A DNA stretch of 13,452 nt from Candidatus Zixiibacteriota bacterium. GTDB lineage: Bacteria; Zixibacteria; MSB-5A5; GN15; FEB-12. Below, one piece after another: positions 6,636 through 13,040 of the stretch. The position numbers and the translations under genes were made by a program. Numbering within the stretch: the first letter of the stretch is position 1; the number at the start of each line of letters is the position of its first letter. The DNA is taken from positions 1 through 13,452 of the forward strand of contig JAMPYH010000037.1 of NCBI GenBank assembly GCA_023700785.1. Reading direction: 5' to 3'. A model generated the notes under the pieces. The model saw nothing but the letters and a program-made list of their open reading frames with translations. It did not search any database and was not told the DNA's origin.

Positions 6636-7789
6636 AGTTTTTTACGTCCCTTACAATGACCGTCGGTGCCGCAATGCTCTTATCATGTATTGATATTGAC
6701 CCCGACTTCGGATACCAGGGGGATAGTTCGGATCCAACAGACCCGCCTGATCAGGCAATTCAGTGCTGCATGGAGACCGACGAAGTGAACGTAGCCATTA
6801 CTCAAACGCGTGATCGATATTATTGGCTCGGATTGGAGGCAAGAGACTCAATGTATAAGTGGGGTGAGCCGGTGTTTGTTCCGGGCCAGACCATCGACAC
6901 TATTCGACTATCACTACAGATGAGCTATCTGGATTCGGTCGCGGGGGGTGACTACAATCTGGTGGTCTATGGGAGCGACAGTGTCGAGCACGTAGGTCGG
7001 AAAGAGTTGCGAGTGGTTGCAGGCAACGCTGGGATCTTAACCGTTTCAGACTTTGCTGCGCAAACATGTAGCCTCTGCTGCAACCCGTTTCCCCTGGCTC
7101 AACGAAGAGGCTTTGCCCAGTTTCGCAAGACCAACCAACTCGGCACAACTCTCAGGGGAGTGAGAGCGAGCATGTTTTCCCGCTACGGCAGGAAACTCTG
7201 TGGCGACGTGTTCGATACTATAACAAGTTTTAGTCTATCGCTAATAAATGTCTCACACGATACATCAGTTGGTTGGAACGGTTCCATTTGGTCGCAATTC
7301 GGATTTGGAACTTTTAGAATAGCAGGTCAAGCGGACATCTGGAAATGCCGCTTCATGGAGGCACAGGGAGAGTCGACCGGTACATTCTGGCAAAACTATG
7401 ACGAACGCATCTATCTTAACAGTGTAGAACCATCTGATGGATCGAGCCACGATTACTCGGTGGAACTTGATCAGAGCACTGGCAGGTGGTATTTCTACTA
7501 CGACTGGTCACTTTTTGATTCCACAAAGGTGCTTCCTATTTGGAGGACCGCATTGGGGAGTTACTCTCGACTGGGGTGCGAAATCCTCCACCAGGAAGAT
7601 GACCTTGCAGGAACTGTTGGTAGTCCATGTATTATAAGAAACGTTGAACACTTCAACATCAGCTACGGTTGGATTCCTCTGACAATTGCCGGAGGGGATT
7701 CTTTGCAGTCCACCGATTTTACGCGCTGGATGGTTGACACTTTGCCGAATAATGCCATAGCTTTTTGGGACGTAGCTCCACGTCCATGA
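6632..7789 (+). CDS. Cysteine-rich outer lipoprotein of unknown function, family A, copy 1
   Basis: A 385-residue protein with a lipoprotein signal: a basic start, a hydrophobic stretch and lipobox LLSC with Cys19. It should be lipid-anchored in the envelope. I do not recognise the family. It is a paralogue of the gene at 9062. Both keep a Cys pair (45-46), a CxxCC cluster (146-150), YYWxGL (63-68), an RYGxxLCG block around Cys190, a Q-x-G at Gln222, a WxFYY segment (286-290), Glu317 in a CEIL stretch, GTVxxPC with Cys333, and a C-terminal WDVxP. The even cysteine count points to disulfides outside the cytoplasm. The second half alternates like a beta-sandwich. The invariant Gln/Glu pair faintly recalls eqolisin/neprosin-type peptidases, but this is a guess. 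Starts by ATGA overlap with the sorting-domain fragment. Confidence 0.75.
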   Translation: MKFFTSLTMTVGAAMLLSCIDIDPDFGYQGDSSDPTDPPDQAIQCCMETDEVNVAITQTRDRYYWLGLEARDSMYKWGEPVFVPGQTIDTIRLSLQMSYLDSVAGGDYNLVVYGSDSVEHVGRKELRVVAGNAGILTVSDFAAQTCSLCCNPFPLAQRRGFAQFRKTNQLGTTLRGVRASMFSRYGRKLCGDVFDTITSFSLSLINVSHDTSVGWNGSIWSQFGFGTFRIAGQADIWKCRFMEAQGESTGTFWQNYDERIYLNSVEPSDGSSHDYSVELDQSTGRWYFYYDWSLFDSTKVLPIWRTALGSYSRLGCEILHQEDDLAGTVGSPCIIRNVEHFNISYGWIPLTIAGGDSLQSTDFTRWMVDTLPNNAIAFWDVAPRP

Positions 7790-7806
7790 CCTGAGGAGAT
7801 GGTGGG

Positions 7807-8565
7807 ATGAGAATAGACAGATCATCAAAATGCAGCCTGCAACGAAGTACCTTGCACGCAGTCCTTTGGTTAGTTTTGGTTTCAAGTGGGCTGGTCGGGC
7901 AGACTGATATGAGTTCAGGTGGTGGGGGCCAGAACTCGCTTACAGAGAGAGCAGAGTTGATTATGCAGTTCGCCGCTGGAGGATTAAGACGAAGCATTGC
8001 AGGGCAGGCTGGTGGTGGACAGCAGAACTTAACTGAAAGGGAATTGAGTGTCATCGGAATGCCAGGGCGCGACGAGGAAGTGCTCAAAGTGGTATTCGAT
8101 TCAGTTGTACTTCACCTGTCATCTTGGGATCCTAGACTTGTACAGCAATCACCGAAGAGGAACTTCGCAGTTGTTTTCTCTGCAGATTCAAGTACTCTGC
8201 TAGGTGTTTACACCTTTCCTGTGGACTCGTCTTGGGCACATTTGACTGAGGAGGAATTTTTCGGAGACGGCAACGCCGACTTGTGGTCGAGCTTTAGAGT
8301 CTCCGACTCAATACCGGTAACAGGCTTGATAAGGGCTCTCGACATGGCCATAGGTTCTGCGCCGTTGCGGGCACAGCAACTTTCGGCCAAACTCGGATGG
8401 ATGAAGGTCCCTGGCATACAAGAAGAGCAGTTGGTTTGGTGGATCATAGGATGCGGCGTACCTCCTTTGAATATTGGAAGCCGCCAGGTCCCGTTCGATT
8501 CTCTAACATGCATTTCGACCATTGTCAATGCAACCACGGGACGGCCACTGCTCATAACCAAGTAG
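7807..8565 (+). CDS. Secreted protein of unknown function, family B, copy 1
   Basis: A 252-residue protein preceded by a strong ribosome site (GAGGAGATGGTGGG before ATG 7807), 17 bases after the lipoprotein gene. Residues ~16-31 form a hydrophobic signal segment ending near SGLVGQ, so export is likely. The region after it has an internal repeat, GGGGQNSLTER at 38-48 and GGGQQNLTER at 69-78. The second half aligns with the gene at 10260: GLIRALDMAIGSAPLRAQQL in this copy corresponds to ISLYQALDSVLFAPPSAAQI in the other, and both end with a beta segment reading (V/T)IVNATTG or TVVDAQTG. That ending looks a little like a PepSY repeat, which I cannot confirm. Its stop is 57 bases before the second sorting-domain copy. 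No function assigned. Confidence 0.7.
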   Translation: MRIDRSSKCSLQRSTLHAVLWLVLVSSGLVGQTDMSSGGGGQNSLTERAELIMQFAAGGLRRSIAGQAGGGQQNLTERELSVIGMPGRDEEVLKVVFDSVVLHLSSWDPRLVQQSPKRNFAVVFSADSSTLLGVYTFPVDSSWAHLTEEEFFGDGNADLWSSFRVSDSIPVTGLIRALDMAIGSAPLRAQQLSAKLGWMKVPGIQEEQLVWWIIGCGVPPLNIGSRQVPFDSLTCISTIVNATTGRPLLITK

Positions 8566-9065
8566 TAGCTAGAGTAAGTGGCCCTCTATTGCACACAGGA
8601 TTGATTCCATTAAGCGCTCCCGCACTTCAGCGATCAGGGGATTCGCCGATATTGCTTCGACCCGGTGAACGAATTGATCTCGAATACTCTCTGAGTGCTG
8701 TTCCTTCAGGCGTTCGTCGGGTGCTGGTCTGCGCGATACGCGGTCGGTACGAACGGGACAATGTCGGAAGGCAGTCGGTGACTGTTCCCAACAGAAATAG
8801 TTTTGACCAAAACTACCCCAATCCGTTCAATCCCAGTACAACCTTTTGTTTCGGCCTGCCAACTCCACAATTGGTGCGGTTGGAATTGTATAATATCTTA
8901 GGTCAGCGGATTGGGACGCTGGCTAACGGGGCTTACGAGGCAGGCTACCACCAGATCGACTGGGACGGGCAACTTGACGGACAACCGGTGGCATCAGGGG
9001 TTTATCTCGTGCGGCTTGATGCGGGCCCCTTCCACGCCACCAGAAAGATGATGGTGGTGAAATGA
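8566..9065 (+). pseudogene. Orphan T9SS sorting-domain fragment, copy 2
   Basis: The frame encodes residues from ALQRSGD through NYPNPFNPSTTFCFGLP, LYNILGQRIGTL and SGVYLVRL to KMMVVK, nearly identical to copy 1 upstream. There is no passenger domain, no signal peptide and no convincing start. The nearest in-frame ATG (8397) lies inside the preceding gene in a different frame, and only weak TTG codons (e.g. 8589) lie in the gap. The frame is -1 relative to the preceding gene, but I see no slippery heptamer at its stop, and the paralogue of that gene ends naturally at the same place. So this is most likely a 3' gene fragment kept by duplication. Its TGA overlaps the ATG of the following lipoprotein gene, exactly as in copy 1. 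Confidence 0.68.
8622..9065 (+). repeat. Sorting-domain repeat, copy 2
   Basis: Partner of 6192-6635, in exact 2430-base register. The identical stretches here are 8661-8726 and 9024-9065. It defines the period of the tandem module (sorting domain, lipoprotein A, protein B). Confidence 0.9.
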
Positions 9066-10228
9066 GAGCAATGGTGATATTGTTAAGCTGTCTCGGGGCA
9101 ACACTTGTCTCTATAATCGGCTGCAAGAAATCGGCAAGCACACCAACATATGACTTCTTCAGCGACCATGGGTCCACGAGGAGCGATTGCTGCGGGGTAA
9201 CATACGAAGATAGAATAGCTGGTTTCTCGCCAGTCGGAGGAGCTTACTACTGGTCAGGTCTCGTCGATAGTGACACATTAGTGTTTCGTGGAGACCCAGT
9301 GTACGTTCCCGAAGGCCCTTTTTCCGAGGTCAGCCTATACCTAGCCCCCTTTTCACAAATGGGTCTTCAAGAAGGGACTTATGCGAAGCGGATTTACTGC
9401 ACTTCTACCTCTGAATATGCAGGCATTGCCGAGTCGAGTTTGATTCGGACAGAAGCAGGCTACGTTGCGTATCCAAAGTATGCTGATAGTATTTGCGCAG
9501 CTTGTTGCACTAAGGACTCAGGAGACGTTACGGGCAGGAGCTCAAGGCGTCACTGCGTAGCCGCCAAGGACTTGGCAAATGCGGAGGGCATTCGAGCGTA
9601 CATCGAAACACGCTGGGGGCTACTATGTGGATCTGGTATGAGCACGGCCGAAGCCCAGTACAATGCGTTTGTCGGCATTCAGAATCTTGACCTCCCTACT
9701 CAGAAGCCAACCGCATGGGTGCAAGCCGGCTATATGGAGTGGAGAATAGAGGGTTCTACAAGCAGTGCCAGATTCCTATACATCGAATGGAAGGACGCGC
9801 CGGATGCGACACCATACATCTTGCCGCTAGTTGATCAGTATTACGTTGCGCCTCCAGCAGAAGGAACGGTCAATCATTATGAACTAGTACGCGAAGCGGC
9901 CGCAAATGGATGGGCATTCTACTACAATTCTGCGCTGACCGTAAGGCCCTATGCTCCTGGTTGGCAGGCCTCGGATGGCAGTTGGGCCACGTGGGAGACA
10001 GAAATTCTCAAGCGAGAGACTGATATGCCAGGCACCGTCAACAATCCTTGCGAATTCACATCCTGCGGCTATAAGCTCGCCGGAAGTGGTTTCACTGGTG
10101 CAGCTTTCAACTCGAATGATGTAATTGGTTGTAGTGGTATTGCGGGCAATCCTAAGCAGTGGGACTGCAGCTACTCTCCAGGGGGCAATACCTGGTACGT
10201 GTGGGATGTGTCGCCGCTTGTGCCTTAA
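9062..10228 (+). CDS. Cysteine-rich outer lipoprotein of unknown function, family A, copy 2
   Basis: A 388-residue paralogue of the gene at 6632, also starting by ATGA overlap. The signal ends in lipobox IIGC with Cys21. Conserved with copy 1: CC at 43-44, YYWSGL at 62-67, CAACC at 145-149, RWGLLCG with Cys189, WVQAGY with Gln221, WAFYY at 284-288, Glu314 in TEILKRE, GTVNNPC with Cys330, and the C-terminal WDVSP. It has extra cysteines (113, 165, 335, 357, 369), so more disulfides are possible. Between the shared blocks the two proteins differ at most positions, in sharp contrast with the near-identical sorting domains beside them. Possible roles are an adhesin, a carbohydrate-binding protein or an envelope hydrolase; none is shown by sequence. 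Confidence 0.75.
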   Translation: MRAMVILLSCLGATLVSIIGCKKSASTPTYDFFSDHGSTRSDCCGVTYEDRIAGFSPVGGAYYWSGLVDSDTLVFRGDPVYVPEGPFSEVSLYLAPFSQMGLQEGTYAKRIYCTSTSEYAGIAESSLIRTEAGYVAYPKYADSICAACCTKDSGDVTGRSSRRHCVAAKDLANAEGIRAYIETRWGLLCGSGMSTAEAQYNAFVGIQNLDLPTQKPTAWVQAGYMEWRIEGSTSSARFLYIEWKDAPDATPYILPLVDQYYVAPPAEGTVNHYELVREAAANGWAFYYNSALTVRPYAPGWQASDGSWATWETEILKRETDMPGTVNNPCEFTSCGYKLAGSGFTGAAFNSNDVIGCSGIAGNPKQWDCSYSPGGNTWYVWDVSPLVP

Positions 10229-10259
10229 GTTACATTTCCGATGTGATTAGGAGACATTT

Positions 10260-11036
10260 ATGAGACGATTTGTACTACTGACAACGTCGACCTTAATTGG
10301 GAACTTGATTCTGACCATAATCGTGAGTTTTGCGTTTCTTATTGGACCTGCTCGCGGTGCTAGCGCAAATGAATTCCTTACAGGAGTCGATTCCTTGGCA
10401 CGCAACTGGGTCGGCACTTCGCTGAGAATTGAACGCATGGAGTCCCTAAGCAGGAATGATCCTACAGAGGTTTCGCCATTTCACCAGGTACTTGAATGGG
10501 TCGTTGGTTCTTGGCCGAGAGACGAATCGACTTCGGTAAGTCTATGCGTTGCTGATTTGGGAATGCTACCAGTTATTAGTCAAGGCTATAATGGCTCAAA
10601 TGAAAGCCTCTTCCACTTCCAAATAGTGTTTGATTCGTCCCGGATCCAGCCGCGAGTAGTTCTTGCTGCATCCGAGGTCCTGTCCCAAAGTGAACTCGAG
10701 GATGTCCTTGGACCGTCTGACTCCGGCATAGTGACTGAATGGTACGGTGGACAACCTGCCAATGGACCGATTATCAGCTTGTACCAAGCACTCGACAGTG
10801 TGCTATTTGCTCCACCCTCAGCGGCTCAGATTTTGATAGCCAAGTATGTGAGTTACTCGTGCAATGATTCGACCAACGTCCCTGCCTGGGTTATAGAACT
10901 GTATGGGCTGCCCTCAATGTTTGGACCAAGGGCTGATGGCTCTCAGATTAAGACATGGATCACCGTGGTTGACGCCCAAACAGGAATCAGATTGTTTTCA
11001 GCAAATGCGCCGTGTCCATGGATTCTAAACAGGTAG
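10260..11036 (+). CDS. Secreted protein of unknown function, family B, copy 2
   Basis: A 258-residue protein with an AGGAG site ahead of ATG 10260 and a clear signal peptide: a basic start, a hydrophobic core (LIGNLILTIIVSFAFLIG) and a probable signal-peptidase I site after RGASA. The mature part aligns with the second half of the gene at 7807, including the ALD-x(3-4)-AP-x(3)-AQ segment and the terminal ITVVDAQTGIRLF. It lacks the glycine-rich LTER repeat of copy 1. It follows its lipoprotein partner by 31 bases, so the A-B pair is kept in both modules and the two products probably act together in the envelope. No known domain recognised; no sorting-domain copy follows it. Confidence 0.7.
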   Translation: MRRFVLLTTSTLIGNLILTIIVSFAFLIGPARGASANEFLTGVDSLARNWVGTSLRIERMESLSRNDPTEVSPFHQVLEWVVGSWPRDESTSVSLCVADLGMLPVISQGYNGSNESLFHFQIVFDSSRIQPRVVLAASEVLSQSELEDVLGPSDSGIVTEWYGGQPANGPIISLYQALDSVLFAPPSAAQILIAKYVSYSCNDSTNVPAWVIELYGLPSMFGPRADGSQIKTWITVVDAQTGIRLFSANAPCPWILNR

Positions 11037-11270
11037 TGTTAAGAGGCCCGGTTGTTTTCGGTGCAAGTTGCCACGCTCCCGCACCCAGCAGATGAGGATG
11101 AACCTCATCCGCCGGGTCCGTGCTCACCCTTAGCTAGCTCAGGCTCCTGGTTCGCACACTGGTGGTTTACTTCGCGCGGGAGATCCGGTTGCGTGCCAAG
11201 TTCGCCAGAATCTTACGCTGGGGGGTCATGGCAGGCTTAACGAAAGGATGAAAGTTCTGTATTCCGTGCG

Positions 11271-11286
11271 GTCAACCCCGCCATTT
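11271..11286 (+). repeat. attR-like direct repeat (tRNA-Asp 3' end copy)
   Basis: The identical 16-mer to 5382-5397, including the CCA triplet, occurs here with no tRNA body upstream. It is the right boundary of the 5.9-kb block, followed by AT-rich, unremarkable sequence. Confidence 0.7.
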
Positions 11287-11416
11287 ATATCCCATTGTTT
11301 GCCATTAGATTACAGCCACGGCAATTTCCCAAACCTCACTCTCCCAGTACTTGCAGCACTCTCCAAATCCAGTCGTCAGGTCTTACGTGTTTGCAAGCTC
11401 GACCCAAGTTTTTGAC

Positions 11417-11445
11417 TTGACAACAATACCCAATCTGGGTACGCT
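11417..11445 (+). promoter_or_regulatory. Promoter of the nucleotidyltransferase/HEPN operon
   Basis: A perfect -35 TTGACA at 11417-11422, a 17-base spacer and TACGCT at 11440-11445. Transcription would begin near 11452. The weak -10 together with the overlapping palindromes suggests a repressible promoter. Confidence 0.6.
11427..11441 (+). promoter_or_regulatory. Operator-like palindrome 1, between -35 and -10
   Basis: TACCC-AATCT-GGGTA, a perfect 5-base inverted repeat with a 5-base centre. Its last two bases overlap the -10 element. The same arms recur 21 bases downstream. Confidence 0.65.
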
Positions 11446-11447
11446 CT

Positions 11448-11462
11448 TACCCTAAATGGGTA
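11448..11462 (+). promoter_or_regulatory. Operator-like palindrome 2, at the transcription start
   Basis: TACCC-TAAAT-GGGTA, with the same arms and spacing as palindrome 1, centred exactly 21 bases (two helical turns) further. It covers the expected transcription start and the first possible ATG (11456). Confidence 0.65.
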
Positions 11463-12064
11463 TGAAGACTGGAAGCATGACTACCGCCCTTTTCCCGGGG
11501 ACAAAACGCAAGGTTTTGGCTCTGTTCTTTCTTAATTCGGATAGACAATTCTATTTCTCGGAAGTAGTCCGCCTTACCGGTACACGCCAGGGCGTTGTGC
11601 AACGAGAACTGAAGGCGTTAACCGAAGCGGGTATTCTGAGCGGTGAAAAGCGAGGCCATCAGACATTCTACTCAGTGAATAAGAACAATCCAATCTTTCC
11701 GGACTTGCGCAACATCGTATTCAAGACGTTTGGCGTGTATGGTCAGGTGAGGGACGCCCTCAAACCGCTTGAGAAGAAGATCAAGGTCGCTTTTGTCTAC
11801 GGGTCGTTCGCCAAGGGCGAAGAGGCCGCGAGCAGCGACGTAGATCTGTTCATCGTCGGGCGTGTTCCTCTTAGCGAAGCGGTCAGGGTATTGACACCCG
11901 TAGAACATGACATTGGCCGTGAGATCAACCCCAGTCTCTTCTCGGATGCAGAATTCAAGAAGAAGTTTTCTCAGAAGAACCATTTTGTGAGGTCGGTTGT
12001 GAAGTCAGACAAGGAATTCATAATCGGGACAGAGGATGAGCTTAGAAGACTGGCTGCAGAATAA
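11456..12064 (+). CDS. Winged-helix / nucleotidyltransferase (MNT-type) fusion protein, probable antitoxin and autorepressor
   Basis: 202 residues from the first ATG. The N-terminal ~80 residues form a winged helix (FYFSEVVRLTGTRQGVVQREL, then a wing with TFYSV), suited to DNA binding. The C-terminal half is a minimal nucleotidyltransferase with GS at 116-117 and D128/D130, spaced exactly as the GSx10DxD motif of MntA-type proteins. In known MNT/HEPN pairs the nucleotidyltransferase is the antitoxin, and in the characterised MntA it AMPylates the HEPN toxin. ATG 11456 and 11462 lie inside palindrome 2; ATG 11477 gives MTTALFPGTKRK, closer to the usual N-terminus of the family, and would leave the operator outside the coding region, so I lean to 11477. 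The HEPN gene overlaps its 3' end by 29 bases. Confidence 0.85.
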   Translation: MGMKTGSMTTALFPGTKRKVLALFFLNSDRQFYFSEVVRLTGTRQGVVQRELKALTEAGILSGEKRGHQTFYSVNKNNPIFPDLRNIVFKTFGVYGQVRDALKPLEKKIKVAFVYGSFAKGEEAASSDVDLFIVGRVPLSEAVRVLTPVEHDIGREINPSLFSDAEFKKKFSQKNHFVRSVVKSDKEFIIGTEDELRRLAAE

Positions 12065-12479
12065 TTGGCTTCATCTGCACGAAACCAGCGCTGAGGAAAT
12101 TCAGGCGCTCTTGCATTCCGCCGAGGAAGACCTGCGTAGCGCCGAGATCAAAGGAATCGCTACCGGGTGGAGGTTGAATATGGCATATACCGCCGCCCTG
12201 CGCTACGCCCGGGCCGCGCTGTATGCATGTGGCTATCGGCCGGGTCGAGAGCGTGAACACGAGCGGACTATCGATTCACTTGGTTTCACAATAACCACTA
12301 TTAGCGCTGATTCAATTAAGTTGCTGCATAAGATCAGGAAAATGCGCCATACAGCCACATACGATTCGGTTGAAATGATTTCCGACACCGAAGCTGACGC
12401 CGCGATGCGGCTGGCGATTGAGCTTGGCAAGAAAGCTACCGCATGGCTGAAAGCGAATCATCCGAATTTGCTCCATTAA
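12036..12479 (+). CDS. HEPN-domain protein, partner of the nucleotidyltransferase
   Basis: 147 residues, all helical in appearance, with the HEPN core: LHSAEEDLRSAE at 26-37, YTAALRYARAALYACGY at 51-67 and the C-terminal motif helix RKMRHTATYD at 101-110. HEPN toxins usually carry Rx4-6H as RNase site. Here the conserved spacing R104-x4 ends in Tyr109, and the only histidine (105) follows directly after R104, so the RNase site is non-standard. Many wHTH-nucleotidyltransferase partners have this RN-x3-Y form, and its activity is not known to me. It could be an inactive adaptor or a substrate whose tyrosine is modified. The 29-base overlap with the upstream gene indicates coupled translation. 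Confidence 0.82.
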   Translation: MSLEDWLQNNWLHLHETSAEEIQALLHSAEEDLRSAEIKGIATGWRLNMAYTAALRYARAALYACGYRPGREREHERTIDSLGFTITTISADSIKLLHKIRKMRHTATYDSVEMISDTEADAAMRLAIELGKKATAWLKANHPNLLH

Positions 12480-12542
12480 TAAAGCCGCTACCGTCGGTTG
12501 GACGCTGGCCACTTGTTCAAACCTAAAGGAGTAATCGGGCGC

Positions 12543-13040
12543 TTGATTTTCCGGGTAACACAGAAACTGGCAGTGAAGATCAAGGTCGTGCCCGCCCTCG
12601 CCTTGCCGCCCCAGGACAGCCCATTTCTCGACTGGACCGCTAACCTGTTCATGGTATCACGATGGCAGTGTATTATTCTGACGAACTCAACGAGCCTGTA
12701 TTCGGTCGTTATTCCCGGCAAGGGTGTTCCAAACGAGAAGGCGTTCGTTGCACAGAGCATGAAAGTGCTGCGCGACACCATGTCGCTCGATGGCCTGGTA
12801 AGCATATTTGACGCGAAGATTGCGCCTGTCTTGGACTTGGCCAGTCTCTGTAAGGCTAGCGACCGGGGCGTGCTGGCTTCGATGAACCAGCTCGTCTACC
12901 AGGCCAAATGCGATCTGATAGAAATGGGGCATCCTCTCCCGTTGGTAAACCAGCGCCTCAATAGGATACCAATGTCAAAGCTGAAATATCACTACTCCGT
13001 AGAGGAGTTTGCAGCTCTTGCCAGCCGGTCGCGAGCATAG
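12543..13040 (+). CDS. DUF6933-like protein
   Basis: 165 residues from TTG 12543, chosen because an AAAGGAG site lies at 12525-12531 and the product then begins MIFRVTQKLAVKIKV, matching the MI-F-R-x-TQKL start I recall for DUF6933. A longer frame opens at TTG 12498. Other family-like stretches are LDWTANLFMVSRWQCIILTNSTSLYSV near residues 29-55 (WxANL and LFTN-type strand pair) and GVLASMNQLVYQAK near 110-123. No catalytic motif, signal or membrane segment is visible, so it should be cytosolic. It follows the HEPN gene by 63 bases with no terminator between, so it may be a third member of the same operon; whether it takes part in the toxin-antitoxin function is unknown. The family assignment is from memory. 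Confidence 0.7.
   Translation: MIFRVTQKLAVKIKVVPALALPPQDSPFLDWTANLFMVSRWQCIILTNSTSLYSVVIPGKGVPNEKAFVAQSMKVLRDTMSLDGLVSIFDAKIAPVLDLASLCKASDRGVLASMNQLVYQAKCDLIEMGHPLPLVNQRLNRIPMSKLKYHYSVEEFAALASRSRA

Larger units (their letters stand above)
11037..11455. other. Gene-free stretch between the B2 gene and the wHTH-nucleotidyltransferase gene
   Basis: These 419 bases hold a perfect hairpin, GATGAGG/CCTCATC with a 5-base loop at 11091-11109, without a T run. They also hold the attR-like repeat at 11271-11286 and, at the right end, the operator-bearing promoter. The frame at 11138-11251 is open between TAG and TGA and reads a basic, membrane-like peptide (LVRTLVVYFAREIRLRAKFA). It has no start and no match I recognise, and might be a gene fragment. 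Confidence 0.5.

Noticed and set aside
8397..8560. N-terminal extension of the second sorting-domain ORF
   Set aside because: This part overlaps the family B gene at 7807 in another frame, and only the B frame aligns with its paralogue, so the extension is a shadow.
8540..8640. Programmed -1 frameshift joining protein B1 to the second T9SS sorting domain
   Set aside because: No slippery heptamer at the B1 stop, and paralogue B2 ends at the equivalent place with no sorting domain after it.
11052..11240. 62-codon ORF after the B2 gene
   Set aside because: Weak start, proline/serine/tryptophan-rich product with no homology I recognise, and another frame here is equally open.
11456..12479. Classical MntA/HepT pair with an active RNase toxin
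   Set aside because: The nucleotidyltransferase motif fits, but the HEPN partner lacks the Rx4H-x-Y arrangement, so I did not assign the named system.
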